64,000 bases of DNA from NCBI RefSeq assembly GCF_013032005.1, contig NZ_WQBE01000005.1, positions 186,001 to 250,000 of the forward strand. Direction: 5' to 3'. Below, one piece after another: positions 51,860 to 61,448 of the stretch; the first letter of the stretch is position 1; every line of letters starts with the position of its first letter. A program made the translations under genes and the position numbers. The stretch is from Ruegeria atlantica. Its GTDB lineage: Bacteria > Pseudomonadota > Alphaproteobacteria > Rhodobacterales > Rhodobacteraceae. A model generated the notes under the pieces. The model ran no database searches and was not told the DNA's origin. It worked only from the letters and a program-made list of their open reading frames with translations.

Positions 51860-51879
51860 TAGCTCAATCTAGCGCGACG

Positions 51880-53052
51880 CTATTGAAGGTCGCCAAACGC
51901 GCGTTTCAGGCGCGCGCAGGCTTCCTCGACGCGGCTGCGCTGGGTGGCCAGATTGAACCGTTCGAAAGTCTCTCCGCCAGCGCCGAATCCGGGGCCGGAG
52001 GAGGTGGCAATCCGGGCGTCCTCGCGCAGACGTCGAACAAACTCGTCGTGATCCATCCCGGTGCCCGAGAAATCGACCCAGGCCAGATAGGTGGCCTGCA
52101 GGGGCATTGACCACAGACCCGGTATTTCGGCGATGGCGGCGTCAAATAGTTTGCGGTTGCCGTCCAGATGCGCCACCTGCGTATCCGCCCAGGCCGCGCC
52201 TTCCGGTGAATAGGCCGCAGTGATCATGGCCACGCCTAAGGCGCTGGGCGCATAGTCCAACGTTTTCAGCCGATGCCGCATAGTGGCGCGCAGCTTGTCA
52301 TCGGGGATGATCATGTTGCCGGTCCGCTGCCCTGCGATGTTGAACGTCTTTGACGCCGCAGTCAGCGTCACGGTCCAGGGGCGTGCCTCGGGCGCGGCCT
52401 TGTCCATCGGCACGAAGGTATGACCGGGATAGACCAGATCCTGGTGAATTTCATCCGACACAAGGATCAACCCGTTGCGCTCGGCAAAGGCGGCGACGGC
52501 CCGCAGCTCCTCGGGGCTCCAGACCCGACCCGACGGGTTTTGCGGTGAGCACCACATCAACAGTTTTTCAGACCCGTCCAGCCGTGACTGTGCATCCTCA
52601 AGATCAATGCCATAGCTGTCGCCTTGCCGCGCCAGCGGGCATTCCACCACGCGCCGCCCAGCGGTGTTAATCTTATGAGCAAACTCGTGATAGACCGGGG
52701 TAAAGATGACAACACCATCCTCCGGCTGGGTCCAGACATCCAGGCACAGGGCAATTGCATTGCCCAACCCTTGCGAGGTCAGCACCCAATCGGTGTCAAT
52801 CGCCCAATCGTGACGGTTCTGCATCCACCACTGTACAGCGGCCAGATATTGCGGGTGTTCCCAGGTATAGCCAAAGGCCCCGTGATCGGCGGCATCCCGG
52901 ACAGCCTCGATTACGCAAGGCGCGGTGGCATAATCGGAATCGGCGGTCCACATGGCCAGCCCATCCTGTGGCGAGACACCGTACAGCTTTTCCATCTTGT
53001 CCCATTTTGAGCTGTTGGTGCCCCGGCGGTCGATCAGGTCGTTGAAAGTCAT
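51880..53052 (-). CDS. PatB/MalY-type cystathionine beta-lyase
   Basis: The 390-residue PLP enzyme has DLIDRRGTNSSKWDKM at the N-terminus, MWTADSDYATAP, GYTWEHPQYL, WCSPQNPSGRVWSPEEL, SDEIHQDLVYPGH and the Schiff-base Lys235 in TAASKTFNIAGQRTG. MalY/PatB enzymes cleave C-S bonds (cystathionine, cysteine conjugates) and some act as regulators. GGAGCAGAC precedes the ATG. Confidence 0.93.
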   Translation of the reverse strand: MTFNDLIDRRGTNSSKWDKMEKLYGVSPQDGLAMWTADSDYATAPCVIEAVRDAADHGAFGYTWEHPQYLAAVQWWMQNRHDWAIDTDWVLTSQGLGNAIALCLDVWTQPEDGVVIFTPVYHEFAHKINTAGRRVVECPLARQGDSYGIDLEDAQSRLDGSEKLLMWCSPQNPSGRVWSPEELRAVAAFAERNGLILVSDEIHQDLVYPGHTFVPMDKAAPEARPWTVTLTAASKTFNIAGQRTGNMIIPDDKLRATMRHRLKTLDYAPSALGVAMITAAYSPEGAAWADTQVAHLDGNRKLFDAAIAEIPGLWSMPLQATYLAWVDFSGTGMDHDEFVRRLREDARIATSSGPGFGAGGETFERFNLATQRSRVEEACARLKRAFGDLQ

Positions 53053-53146
53053 GTCTGCTCCATCTGTCCGCAGGAAAGCTAGCTACAATTCCCGCAGGTG
53101 CAAGGGGGGCGTTGCGGCGGGGGGCGGGATGGCCTAAATCAACCCC

Positions 53147-53665
53147 ATGAAGCGTAATATTTTGATCCATCCCGACCCCCGTCTGAAAAAGGTCTGTGCC
53201 CCGGTGGCCGACCTGTCGGACGAACTGCGCAAACTGGCCGACGACATGCTTGAGACGATGTATGATGCGCCCGGCATCGGGCTGGCCGCACCGCAGATCG
53301 GCGTGCTGGACAGGCTGATCGTGATGGACTGCATCAAGGAAGAAGGCGAGACGCCACGCCCTCTGATCATGTTCAACCCTGAGGTCATCGCTTCGTCAGA
53401 CGAGACTAACGTCTATGAAGAAGGGTGCCTGTCGATCCCTGAGCAGTTCGCCGAGGTGACGCGCCCGAAAGTGGTGGACGTGACGTGGATGGATCGCGAC
53501 GGGAACTTGCAGAAAGAGACGTTCGATGGGCTCTGGGCAACCTGTGTGCAGCACGAGATCGATCATCTGAACGGTAAGCTGTTCATTGATTATCTCAAGC
53601 CGCTGAAACGTCAGATGATCACTCGTAAGATGCAGAAACTCAAACGCGAACAGGCCCGCGCATGA
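53147..53665 (+). CDS. def: Peptide deformylase
   Basis: The 172-residue enzyme removes the formyl group from new proteins. All three motifs are intact: [10 protein letters not shown] (43-52), EEGCLSIP with metal ligand Cys94, and QHEIDHLNG with His136, Glu137 and His140. It heads a compact run def - def paralogue - fmt; the next gene overlaps it by four bases (ATGA). Confidence 0.97.
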   Translation: MKRNILIHPDPRLKKVCAPVADLSDELRKLADDMLETMYDAPGIGLAAPQIGVLDRLIVMDCIKEEGETPRPLIMFNPEVIASSDETNVYEEGCLSIPEQFAEVTRPKVVDVTWMDRDGNLQKETFDGLWATCVQHEIDHLNGKLFIDYLKPLKRQMITRKMQKLKREQARA

Positions 53666-54156
53666 CCGTCCACAGCTGCCTGCCCTGGCCGGACAAACGT
53701 CTGCGGACCAAGGCCGAGGATGTGTCTGAAGTAACCGACGAAATTCGTGCTATCTGGGATGACATGATCGACACGATGGAGGCCATGCCTGGCGTTGGCC
53801 TTGCCGCCCCGCAGATCGGTGTGATGCTGCGCTTGGCGGTCGTTGACGGATCGACCGAGCGGGGCCGTGCAGTACGTCTGGCAAATCCCGAAATTCTGCA
53901 CAGCTCTATCGAGTTGCGAGAACACGAAGAGGCCAGTCCGAATCTGCCCGGCGTCTCGGCCAAGGTGAAACGCCCGCGTGCGGTGACTGTCCGGTTTCTG
54001 AACGAACAGGGTATGATCGACCGCCGCGACTTTGTCGGGATCGAGGCCACCAGCGTGCAGCATCAAATCGATCATCTGAACGGTCGGATGTATTTTGATC
54101 GTCTCAGCAAGGTCAAACGAGACATGCTGCTGCGCAAAGCTAAGAAACAGGGGTAG
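53662..54156 (+). CDS. Peptide deformylase paralogue with altered active site
   Basis: The 164-residue protein keeps the deformylase fold and motif 1 ([10 protein letters not shown], 44-53), but motif 2 reads EEASPNLP, with Ser92 in place of the metal-ligand Cys, and motif 3 reads QHQIDHLNG, with Gln135 in place of the catalytic Glu. Both His ligands remain. It is an intact frame starting inside the def stop and followed 2 bases later by fmt, so it is kept under selection of some kind. Loss of classical activity is expected; a binding or regulatory role is inference. Confidence 0.93.
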   Translation: MTVHSCLPWPDKRLRTKAEDVSEVTDEIRAIWDDMIDTMEAMPGVGLAAPQIGVMLRLAVVDGSTERGRAVRLANPEILHSSIELREHEEASPNLPGVSAKVKRPRAVTVRFLNEQGMIDRRDFVGIEATSVQHQIDHLNGRMYFDRLSKVKRDMLLRKAKKQG

Positions 54157-54158
54157 AA

Positions 54159-55073
54159 ATGCGCGTCATTTTCATGGGCACGCCCGATTTTTCGGTCCCT
54201 GTTCTGGATGCGCTGGTTGAGGCCGGGCATGAGATCGCCGCAGTCTATTGCCAACCTCCGCGTCCGGCCGGGCGGGGCAAGAAAGACCGCCCGACGCCCG
54301 TACATGCCCGGGCCGAGGCGTTGGGCATGACTGTCCGCCATCCGGTTTCACTAAAGTCGCCTGAGGAACAGGATGCCTTTGCCGCACTGAACGCTGATGT
54401 GGCCGTAGTGGTGGCCTACGGGCTGTTGTTGCCTCAACCCATTTTGGACGCCCCGGCGCAAGGCTGCCTGAACATCCACGCCAGCCTGTTGCCACGCTGG
54501 CGCGGGGCGGCTCCGATCCATCGGGCGATTATGTCAGGCGATGCGGAAACCGGCATCTGTATCATGCAGATGGAGGCCGGTTTGGACACCGGCCCCGTCC
54601 TGTTGCGGCAGGCCACTGATATCGGGCCGCAGGAAACCACGGCGCAACTGCATGATCGTCTAGCACCGATGGGGGCTGATCTGATCGTAAAGGCTCTGGC
54701 CCGTCTTCCCGAACTGACGCCCGAGCCTCAACCCGAGGATGGCGTGACTTATGCCTCGAAGATCGACAAGGCTGAGGCGCGGGTCGACTGGACCCGCCCG
54801 GCGGTTGAGGTGGATCGCCAGATACGCGGCCTGTCACCTTTTCCCGGTGCGTGGACTCTGATCGGAGGGGATCGGGTCAAGCTACTGGCCTCGAAACTGG
54901 CCGAGGGACAGGGCGCGCCCGGAGAGGTTCTGAACGACGCGCTGCGCGTGGCCTGCGGTGATGAGGCGATTGACCTGTTGCGCTTGCAGCGAGCAGGAAA
55001 AGGGGCACAGGATACGGAAACCTTCCTGCGAGGATGGCCGGTCGCAGCCGGAACCCGCCTGAACACGGAGTAA
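54159..55073 (+). CDS. fmt: Methionyl-tRNA formyltransferase
   Basis: The 304-residue enzyme has [60 protein letters not shown] (catalytic Asn/His/Asp region, folate binding) and a C-terminal tRNA-binding barrel. It formylates initiator Met-tRNA, the counterpart of def upstream. Length is standard. Confidence 0.97.
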   Translation: MRVIFMGTPDFSVPVLDALVEAGHEIAAVYCQPPRPAGRGKKDRPTPVHARAEALGMTVRHPVSLKSPEEQDAFAALNADVAVVVAYGLLLPQPILDAPAQGCLNIHASLLPRWRGAAPIHRAIMSGDAETGICIMQMEAGLDTGPVLLRQATDIGPQETTAQLHDRLAPMGADLIVKALARLPELTPEPQPEDGVTYASKIDKAEARVDWTRPAVEVDRQIRGLSPFPGAWTLIGGDRVKLLASKLAEGQGAPGEVLNDALRVACGDEAIDLLRLQRAGKGAQDTETFLRGWPVAAGTRLNTE

Positions 55074-55078
55074 GACAA

Positions 55079-55315
55079 ATGTTCATGGTCTTGATGGGCA
55101 CCTTCGTGATTGCCGGTATCGTGGGCTATCTGGCCGAGAAGACCGGGTTTACCCATAACGGATACCTGCCCTCGATCATCATTTGCGTGGGTGGGGCGTT
55201 TCTGTTCTATTTTGTCCGCATCATGTTCGGTATCAGCTTTGGCCCGCCCGGCCTGAATGCTGTGATTTCGTCCATCGGTGCGCTGATTATCGTGCCAACC
55301 CATTGGAGGAAATAA
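55079..55315 (+). CDS. Small membrane protein
   Basis: The 78-residue protein begins MFMVLMGTFVIAGIVGYLAEK and has three hydrophobic segments (VIAGIVGYLAEKTGFT, PSIIICVGGAFLFYFVRIMF, LNAVISSIGALIIVP). GGAGTAAGACAA precedes the ATG. The GIVGY...GY pattern is like GlsB/YeaQ/YmgE stress proteins but weaker than in the next gene. It is 5 bases after fmt and 1 base before that gene. Confidence 0.82.
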   Translation: MFMVLMGTFVIAGIVGYLAEKTGFTHNGYLPSIIICVGGAFLFYFVRIMFGISFGPPGLNAVISSIGALIIVPTHWRK

Positions 55316-55316
55316 C

Positions 55317-55553
55317 GTGCCCGTCATTGCCCTGATCGTCATCGGTGCCGCCGCCGGATTTCTGGCCACCCGGTTGATGCGGATCGAGGCAAATATACCA
55401 ACGACCATGCTGATTGGAATCGTGGGTGCGCTGGTGGGTGGGTTCCTGTTGCGCTTTTTTATTACAGTGGCAGGTTGGCTGTCGGGCTTTGTGGGCGCGG
55501 TACTGGGCGCATTGTTGGTGATCTGGATCTGGCAGACCTATCTACGCCGCTAA
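55317..55553 (+). CDS. GlsB/YeaQ/YmgE family small membrane protein
   Basis: The 78-residue protein begins MPVIALIVIGAAAGFLATRLM and has three helices (IPTTMLIGIVGALVGGFLLRFF, FVGAVLGALLVIWIWQTYL), the pattern of transglycosylase-associated stress proteins. Function is unclear in the family. The GTG start follows TTGGAGGAAATAAC that overlaps the preceding stop, so the two small proteins are coupled. Confidence 0.85.
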   Translation: MPVIALIVIGAAAGFLATRLMRIEANIPTTMLIGIVGALVGGFLLRFFITVAGWLSGFVGAVLGALLVIWIWQTYLRR

Positions 55554-55616
55554 CCTCTTGACGTTTGGGCGGGATGCCAGCCAGATCGCCGGAATATCCA
55601 ACCTGAAAGGTGCCTC

Positions 55617-56438
55617 ATGCCACATAACCTGAATTCCGGTGACGTCGCTCTGATGGGAGTGCCGCTGGATTTGCATTCGTCTTTTCTGCAAGGACCTGCC
55701 TTTGCACCGGGTCGTATCCGCGAAGCGTTGCATTCCGGGGCCGCCAATCTGACAGCCGAGGATGGAACCGATCTGGGCGCGACGGACCGCTTCAAGGATA
55801 CCGGCGACCTGGAGGTGTTCGAGATGATCGGGCAGGAACCCATCGACCGGATCGAAAAGGGCGCTGCCGCCCGCATCGCAACCGGTGCGCGGCTGTTGTC
55901 ACTGGGCGGGGACCACTCGGTCGCTTATCCGCTGATCAAGGCGCATTCTGAGCGGTATGAGGGGCTGAACATCCTGCATATCGACTCGCATCCTGACTTG
56001 TATGACAGCCAGCAGATCGGCCCTTTGGGCCACGGTTGCCCGTTCGCGCGGGTGATGGAAACCTGTCAGATCAATCGTCTTGTGCAGGTGGGCATCCGCA
56101 CCATGAACAAACACCAGCAGGAACAGGCCGACAAGTTCGGGGTCGAGGTTGTCGACATGCGCAACTGGCGCCCTGATCTGGAAATATGCTTTGACGGGCC
56201 GGTCTATTTGTCGCTGGATCTGGACGCGCTGGACCCGGCTTTTGCGCCCGGTGTGTCGCATCATGAACCCGGCGGGTTGAGTACGCGTGAGGTGATCAAT
56301 CTGATCCACCGGTTCGAAGGTCAGCTTGTTGGTGCGGATATCGTCGAGTTGAACCCCCATCGCGATCCCTACGGAATGACCGCAATGGTGGCGGCAAAAT
56401 TTGTCAAGGAAATTGGCGCGCGGTTGTTGTCGCGTTAA
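55617..56438 (+). CDS. Arginase/agmatinase-family ureohydrolase
   Basis: The 273-residue protein has the Mn-binding motifs LGGDHSVAYP, HIDSHPDLYD and SLDLDALDPAFAPGVS of the ureohydrolase superfamily. GHGCPFARVMETCQINRLVQVGIR resembles agmatinases. It hydrolyses a guanidino compound to urea and amine; agmatine, guanidinobutyrate or formiminoglutamate cannot be separated from sequence alone. GAAAGGTGCCTC precedes the ATG. Its stop shares TTAA with the convergent channel gene. Confidence 0.9.
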   Translation: MPHNLNSGDVALMGVPLDLHSSFLQGPAFAPGRIREALHSGAANLTAEDGTDLGATDRFKDTGDLEVFEMIGQEPIDRIEKGAAARIATGARLLSLGGDHSVAYPLIKAHSERYEGLNILHIDSHPDLYDSQQIGPLGHGCPFARVMETCQINRLVQVGIRTMNKHQQEQADKFGVEVVDMRNWRPDLEICFDGPVYLSLDLDALDPAFAPGVSHHEPGGLSTREVINLIHRFEGQLVGADIVELNPHRDPYGMTAMVAAKFVKEIGARLLSR

Positions 56439-57058
56439 TGGCGGGGCGGGCGGCTTTTGTAAGCGGGCAGTCTCCAGCCGAACAGCAATGACCCCGCCCG
56501 CAAGGCCCAGCAGATCAGCGCGCAGGTCGCCAGCGTCACAAGCTCGTCGACCTCAAGACGGTGTGCGATCACGGCGGTCACAGCACCCGCGAAAGCGCAT
56601 GAGACGTAAAGCTCGCCCTGTTTCAAAACCAGCGGTACTTCGTTGCAAACCACATCGCGCATCAGCCCGCCCAAGCATCCGGTGCAGACACCCATCAAAA
56701 CCACAATGGTGCCGGACTGCCCCAACGACAGCGCCGCACCTGTTCCAGCCGCGACCGCAATAGACAGGGCAAAACTGTCCAGCCAGATCAGCCAGTTATA
56801 ACGGCTTTCAACGAGGTGAGCGGTGAAAAACACCAGCACCGCTGCGGCTACGGCGATCAGGATATAGTCGGGTTGCCCAATCCAGAATACCGGATGCCGG
56901 TTCAAAAGAACGTCGCGCACAGTGCCACCGCCTACTGCCGTCAGGCAGGCGATGAAGGCAAAGCCCACCAAATCCAGCTGCGCTCGGCTGGCCACCAAGG
57001 CACCGGTCAGGGCAAAGACAAGAACCGAGGCATAGTCCAGCAGGGCCAGACCGTTCAC
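56435..57058 (-). CDS. TRIC-type cation channel (UPF0126/YicG family)
   Basis: The 207-residue membrane protein has two repeats of three helices with the glycine motifs [21 protein letters not shown] and [21 protein letters not shown], as in bacterial TRIC channels. It conducts K+/Na+ in characterised homologues. The GTG start overlaps the rnhA stop (GTGA). Confidence 0.92.
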   Translation of the reverse strand: MNGLALLDYASVLVFALTGALVASRAQLDLVGFAFIACLTAVGGGTVRDVLLNRHPVFWIGQPDYILIAVAAAVLVFFTAHLVESRYNWLIWLDSFALSIAVAAGTGAALSLGQSGTIVVLMGVCTGCLGGLMRDVVCNEVPLVLKQGELYVSCAFAGAVTAVIAHRLEVDELVTLATCALICWALRAGSLLFGWRLPAYKSRPPRH

Positions 57059-57522
57059 GATTTAGCCTTTTGGGGCTTGAACGGTGCCATGCCTGCGCGG
57101 GCCAGCTCATCGGCTTTTTCATTTTCGGGATGGCCCGCGTGACCCTTGACCCATTCCCAGGTCACATCATGCCGGGTCTGGGCCTCATCCAACCGCTGCC
57201 ACAGATCGACATTCTTGACCGGTTTTTTGTTCGAGGTCTTCCAGCCGTTCCGCTTCCATCCGAAAATCCACCCCGTCACGCCATTCTTTACATAGGCACT
57301 GTCGGTTATGACGGTGATTTTCGAAGCGCGTTCCAGCGCCTCTAGCGCATTGATCGCGGCTAGCAGTTCCATGCGGTTGTTGGTGGTTTCGGCCTCTCCG
57401 CCCTTCAACTCGCGCTCTTTCAGGACTTTGTCGCCATCCATTGCGCGCAGTAACACGCCCCAGCCGCCGGGTCCGGGATTGCCGGAACAGGCTCCGTCGG
57501 TATAGGCAAACAATTCAGGCAT
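57055..57522 (-). CDS. rnhA: Ribonuclease HI
   Basis: The 155-residue enzyme has the four acidic catalytic residues in [46 protein letters not shown] and NEKADELAR, plus the catalytic-loop His in [10 protein letters not shown]. It removes RNA from RNA:DNA hybrids. The start [10 protein letters not shown] at 57522 is standard; its first codons overlap the methyltransferase end by 8 bases. Confidence 0.97.
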   Translation of the reverse strand: MPELFAYTDGACSGNPGPGGWGVLLRAMDGDKVLKERELKGGEAETTNNRMELLAAINALEALERASKITVITDSAYVKNGVTGWIFGWKRNGWKTSNKKPVKNVDLWQRLDEAQTRHDVTWEWVKGHAGHPENEKADELARAGMAPFKPQKAKS

Positions 57523-58099
57523 GGGCCAGCACCAGAATGAACCCGTCATAAGACCCGGCCAGACCCGTTCCCATACCGGTGGTGATCCGGTCGATGGTGA
57601 ACCCGGTTTGTTCCAGCGCAGCCTCGATCTCGGTCTGTGAGAAATAGGTGTAGTAGCGATCCAGATCGTCGCGGTGTTCGCCTGTGCCCAGCTTCAGTCC
57701 GAGAAAAAAGATGCCCTCGGGCTTCAGTGCCCGGTGAATGGCCGCCAGGTGGCGCGAGAAATCTGCGCGGGGGGCGTGCAGCAGGGAAAAGCTGGCATAG
57801 ATGCCGTCATAGGCGTCCACCTCGGTCACATCGTCAAACGTGCCCAGATGCGCGTCGACACCATTTTCCCTCGCGTGTTCGACGAAGGCAGGGGTTGCGT
57901 CCAGTGCGCGGACGGTCAGACCCTCGCGCATGAAAAAGGCACTGTCTGATCCCGGGCCCGAACCCAGATCCAGAATGTGGCCACTGCCAACGGCCTCGGT
58001 AAAGGCCAGGCGGGCCTCGATCTGTTCCGGGGGCAGGGGGATTTGCAGGTACTCCGCCACCCGTGTCGTATAGGCGTTGATCGTTTTATCGTCGGTCAC
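57515..58099 (-). CDS. SAM-dependent methyltransferase (class I)
   Basis: The 194-residue protein begins [20 protein letters not shown] and has motif [27 protein letters not shown] [12 protein letters not shown], and [39 protein letters not shown]. The substrate is unknown. The GTG start at 58099 follows GGAGTATACCT and overlaps the DUF3429 stop (GTGA). Confidence 0.9.
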   Translation of the reverse strand: MTDDKTINAYTTRVAEYLQIPLPPEQIEARLAFTEAVGSGHILDLGSGPGSDSAFFMREGLTVRALDATPAFVEHARENGVDAHLGTFDDVTEVDAYDGIYASFSLLHAPRADFSRHLAAIHRALKPEGIFFLGLKLGTGEHRDDLDRYYTYFSQTEIEAALEQTGFTIDRITTGMGTGLAGSYDGFILVLAHA

Positions 58100-58548
58100 A
58101 GGTATACTCCTACGGCGAGGCAGACCAACACGACGGCGGTCAACATGACTCGCAACCGCAGCCACCAGGTTGGGGTCAGCCGCCAATAGGCAAAGATGGC
58201 ATCCAATACCAACAACCCGGCAAAACCGTACATCAGATTGGTGCCGGTGCTGACAGGACCGCCCCCGGTTTTAAAGAACGCCCATAGCGCGGGTAGAACC
58301 GACAGGGCATAACATGTCGCCGCCTTGCCGCCCGAGGTTTTGGTGGCGAATCCCCACAAAACGCCGGACATAAAGCTCAGGATCACCGAGCCATAGAACA
58401 GCTGTACATAGGGCCCGACGAAACGCGAGCCAAACATCTGCGTACCCCAACTATGCAGATCATCGTTCAGATAAGTCAGCGCGCCCCAGATAAACGGGAT
58501 CAGCCCCGCCAGTCCAAGAAAAAGCGGGGCCGTTGGTATGCCCCTCAT
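58096..58548 (-). CDS. DUF3429 membrane protein
   Basis: The 150-residue protein begins [27 protein letters not shown] and has five membrane helices ([51 protein letters not shown] and others), the DUF3429 pattern. Function unknown. The ATG overlaps the ispH stop by four bases. Confidence 0.87.
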   Translation of the reverse strand: MRGIPTAPLFLGLAGLIPFIWGALTYLNDDLHSWGTQMFGSRFVGPYVQLFYGSVILSFMSGVLWGFATKTSGGKAATCYALSVLPALWAFFKTGGGPVSTGTNLMYGFAGLLVLDAIFAYWRLTPTWWLRLRVMLTAVVLVCLAVGVYL

Positions 58549-59495
58549 GCAGGTTCTCTCAGCACGCGGGGCACTTTGAACTCGACGTTTTCCGTAGCGG
58601 TTTCGACCAGCTCGACGGTCACGTCATAGTGGGCGCGGAAGGCGTCGATCACTTCGTTGACCAGCACTTCGGGAGCCGACGCCCCGGCGGTGATCGCAAC
58701 CGACGAGATACCTTCGAGCGCGCGCCAGTCGATCTCGGTCGCGCGTTGCACCAGCTGCGCGTAATTGCAGCCCGCGCGCGAGGCGACCTCAACCAGGCGG
58801 CGCGAATTCGAGGAATTCGGCGCGCCGACAACCAGCAAGGCATCCGATTTCGGGGCTACGGCCTTGACGGCCTCTTGCCGGTTGGTGGTGGCGTAGCAGA
58901 TGTCTTCCTTGTGCGGTCCAACGATGGCCGGAAACCGTTGTTCTAGCGCGGCGATGATGTCCTTGGTGTCATCCACCGACAGGGTGGTCTGGGTGACAAA
59001 AGCCAGTTTACCCGGATCGCGCACCTGTACGGTGGCCACATCCTCGACGGTTTCTACCAGCAGAACCTCACCCTCGGGCAGCTGACCCATGGTGCCGACG
59101 GTTTCGGGATGGCCTTTGTGACCGATCATGATCATTTGCAACCCGGACTCGGCGTGGCGCTGGGCCTCGACATGGACCTTGGACACCAGCGGGCAGGTTG
59201 CGTCGACATAGATCATCTCGCGCTGTGCCGCGGTCGCGGGGACGGATTTTGGCACACCGTGGGCTGAGAAGATTACCGGACGGTCGTCGGGGCATTCGTC
59301 CAGTTCTTCGACGAACACGGCACCCTGCGCGCGCAATCCGTCGACGACGAATTTGTTATGCACGATCTCGTGGCGCACATAGACCGGCGCGCCCCATTTC
59401 TGCAGCGCCATCTCGACGATCTTGATGGCGCGGTCGACGCCGGCGCAGAATCCGCGCGGGGCAGCAAGGTAAAGAGTCAGGGGTGGCTTAGTCAT
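58545..59495 (-). CDS. ispH: 4-hydroxy-3-methylbut-2-enyl diphosphate reductase
   Basis: The 316-residue Fe-S enzyme makes IPP and DMAPP in the MEP pathway. The three cluster Cys regions are in [24 protein letters not shown] and [22 protein letters not shown] [12 protein letters not shown]; the substrate His/Glu set ([20 protein letters not shown]) is intact. GGAGACCGTGAC precedes the ATG. It leads a coupled run ispH-DUF3429-methyltransferase-rnhA-TRIC with overlapping stops and starts. Confidence 0.97.
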   Translation of the reverse strand: MTKPPLTLYLAAPRGFCAGVDRAIKIVEMALQKWGAPVYVRHEIVHNKFVVDGLRAQGAVFVEELDECPDDRPVIFSAHGVPKSVPATAAQREMIYVDATCPLVSKVHVEAQRHAESGLQMIMIGHKGHPETVGTMGQLPEGEVLLVETVEDVATVQVRDPGKLAFVTQTTLSVDDTKDIIAALEQRFPAIVGPHKEDICYATTNRQEAVKAVAPKSDALLVVGAPNSSNSRRLVEVASRAGCNYAQLVQRATEIDWRALEGISSVAITAGASAPEVLVNEVIDAFRAHYDVTVELVETATENVEFKVPRVLREPA

Positions 59496-59615
59496 GTCAC
59501 GGTCTCCTTAGGCCACAGGTAAGTCTTTTCCCGGCCTTGGTCCAGACAGGAGCTTGTCATTTCCCTGACATGAATCGGTGCTAGCCAATAGATGTTTCAG
59601 CACCTGTTCATTGTT

Positions 59616-59652
59616 AAAAATGGCGCGGTCAGGATTGAGACACTGACCGCGC
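59616..59652 (-). terminator. Rho-independent terminator of the NYN-domain gene
   Basis: GCGCGGTCAG pairs with CTGACCGCGC around a 10-base loop; on the minus strand it is followed by CATTTTT. It lies 36 bases after the NYN gene stop. Confidence 0.75.
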
Positions 59653-59687
59653 TGATTACTTTCCCCGGTTTGATAGGTGGCCGGGGT

Positions 59688-60263
59688 TTATTGCCCGCCT
59701 GCAGCCGCAACGCTGCGCGGCTCCATCGGCATTTCCCGCGGAGGCCGCCCGATCACATCGCGCAAGTCTTCCAGTTCGATGAAATTGTCGGCCTGGCGAC
59801 GCAGCTCGTCCGAAATCATCGGCGGCTGGCTGCGGATGGTCGAAACAACCGAAACACGCACGCCCTGGCGCTGAAGGCTGGCAATCAGCGGGCGGAAATC
59901 CCCATCGCCCGAAAACAGCACGATATGATCAACGCGCGGTGCAAGTTCCATGGCATCAACGGTCAGTTCGATGTCCATGTTCCCTTTGACTTTCCGACGC
60001 CCCATGCTGTCGGTGTATTCTTTTGCCGGTTTGGTCACCATCGTGAAGCCGTTATAATGCAGCCAGTCAACCAAGGGACGGATCGGCGAATACTCGTCAT
60101 TTTCCAATAGCGCTGTGTAGTAGAAAGCACGAAGCATCTTGCCGCGGCGCATGAACTCCTGGCGCAGCAATTTATAGTCGATGTCAAACCCCAGTGCTTT
60201 TGCGGCCGCATAAAGATTCGAGCCGTCGATGAACAGCGCTAGCCGTTCGTCTTTATAAAACAT
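59688..60263 (-). CDS. NYN domain protein (LabA/DUF88 type)
   Basis: The 191-residue protein has LALFIDGSNLYAAAKALG, KGNMDIELTVDAMELA and LFSGDGDFRPLIASLQRQG, the acidic residues of the PIN-like NYN nuclease fold. It may be an RNase. A Pro/Met/Arg-rich tail (GRPPREMPMEPRSVAAAGG) follows. GGAAGGATCTATTT precedes the ATG. Transcribed alone. Confidence 0.92.
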   Translation of the reverse strand: MFYKDERLALFIDGSNLYAAAKALGFDIDYKLLRQEFMRRGKMLRAFYYTALLENDEYSPIRPLVDWLHYNGFTMVTKPAKEYTDSMGRRKVKGNMDIELTVDAMELAPRVDHIVLFSGDGDFRPLIASLQRQGVRVSVVSTIRSQPPMISDELRRQADNFIELEDLRDVIGRPPREMPMEPRSVAAAGGQ

Positions 60264-60415
60264 AAATAGATCCTTCCGGTACTAACCAGAACGCCGGATG
60301 ATTAGGTGAGTGAGCTAGAAAATAGGCGGCGCGCTGATATGCCTATAATTAGGGCTTTTATCATGTATCGCAACCATGCAATTCACCGAATATAGCGAGT
60401 AGTAGGAGCAAATCT

Positions 60416-60973
60416 TTGTCAGAATCAGTGATTGCACTGGGTGCGAATCTCAATTTGAGATCATCTGGGCCCAAGCTGACACTCCAAAGGGCTATTGACG
60501 CGATTTTGCGTCAGGGGGTGGTGATTCGCGCCGTCAGCCGCCTTTTCGAGACCCCTTGTTTCCCTGCCGGAGCTGGGCCGGATTACGTCAATGCCGCAGC
60601 ATTGATCGAGACTGAAAAGACCCCGGCCGAGGTTCTGCAATTACTGCATGAGGTCGAACACGAATTTGGCCGCGAGCGGGTGCAACGGTGGGGCATGCGG
60701 ACATTGGATCTGGATCTGGTCTCTTATGACGATCTTATACTGCCGGATCGTGCTGAATACGACCATTGGCTTAACCTGCCGCCCGAGGCGCAGAAACAGC
60801 AGGCGCCCGAGCAATTGATCTTGCCACATCCGCGCCTGCAGGACCGGGCATTCGTGTTGGTTCCGATGGCGGATATAGCCCCTGATTGGCGGCACCCGGT
60901 GCTTGGTCGGACCGTCACCGAGATGGTCGCAAGTCTGCCTACCGAGGATGTCGAGGCTGTAACCCCTCTGTGA
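60416..60973 (+). CDS. folK: 6-hydroxymethyl-7,8-dihydropterin pyrophosphokinase
   Basis: The 185-residue enzyme has SVIALGANLNL, VSRLFETPCFPAGAGPDYVNAA and RWGMRTLDLDLVSYDDL with the Mg-binding Asp pair, and ILPHPRLQDRAFVLVPMADIAP. It makes a folate precursor. A TTG start at 60416 follows GTAGGAGCAAATC. A roughly 20-residue insert (YDHWLNLPPEAQKQQAPEQ) precedes LILPHP, common in this group. Confidence 0.95.
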   Translation: MSESVIALGANLNLRSSGPKLTLQRAIDAILRQGVVIRAVSRLFETPCFPAGAGPDYVNAAALIETEKTPAEVLQLLHEVEHEFGRERVQRWGMRTLDLDLVSYDDLILPDRAEYDHWLNLPPEAQKQQAPEQLILPHPRLQDRAFVLVPMADIAPDWRHPVLGRTVTEMVASLPTEDVEAVTPL

Positions 60974-60999
60974 AAGGTGCAATTGACACCATTTCCTGC

Positions 61000-61028
61000 T
61001 TGTCAAGGCGGGGATTCGCCCTTAGATA
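61000..61028 (+). promoter_or_regulatory. Sigma-70-type promoter of rpoZ
   Basis: TTGTCA and TAGATA are separated by exactly 17 bases, about 40 bases upstream of the rpoZ ATG. The -35 overlaps the right arm of a TTGACA/TGTCAA inverted repeat (60983-60988 and 61001-61006). Confidence 0.55.
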
Positions 61029-61068
61029 AACGTCTTCCTGACATGGATTCAGTAACGGAGAGCGCCCC

Positions 61069-61422
61069 ATGGCCCGCGTGACGGTTGAAGATTGCGTAGA
61101 CAAGGTTCCAAACCGGTTTGAACTGGTGATGCTTGCCGCCCATCGTGCGCGCGAGATTTCCGCCGGTGCATCGATCACCGTCGACCGTGACAACGACAAG
61201 AACCCTGTTGTGTCGCTGCGCGAGATCGCGGACGAAACCCAAGGTGCCGACGAGCTGCGCGAGCGTCTGATCGAAGCCAACCAGACCCAGATCGAGGTGG
61301 ATGAGCCAGAAGAAGATCAGATGGCTCTGCTGATGGGGGCGGAATCGGACAAACCGGTCGAGGATGACATGTCGGAAGAGAAGCTGCTGCGCGCTCTGAT
61401 GGAGGCTCAAGGCCAGGGGTAA
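61069..61422 (+). CDS. rpoZ: RNA polymerase omega subunit
   Basis: The 117-residue protein begins [33 protein letters not shown], the omega signature, followed by an acidic C-terminal tail ([13 protein letters not shown]). It stabilises beta' and helps ppGpp sensing. GGAGAGCGCCCC precedes the ATG. The RelA/SpoT gene follows after 26 bases, the common rpoZ-rsh pairing. Confidence 0.97.
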   Translation: MARVTVEDCVDKVPNRFELVMLAAHRAREISAGASITVDRDNDKNPVVSLREIADETQGADELRERLIEANQTQIEVDEPEEDQMALLMGAESDKPVEDDMSEEKLLRALMEAQGQG

Positions 61423-61448
61423 CCCCCAAACACGAAGGTGCGGACCGG

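Noticed and set aside
53662..54156. Second deformylase gene as a pseudogene
   Set aside because: The frame is complete, coupled to its neighbours, and the changes are conservative (Cys to Ser, Glu to Gln) rather than random.
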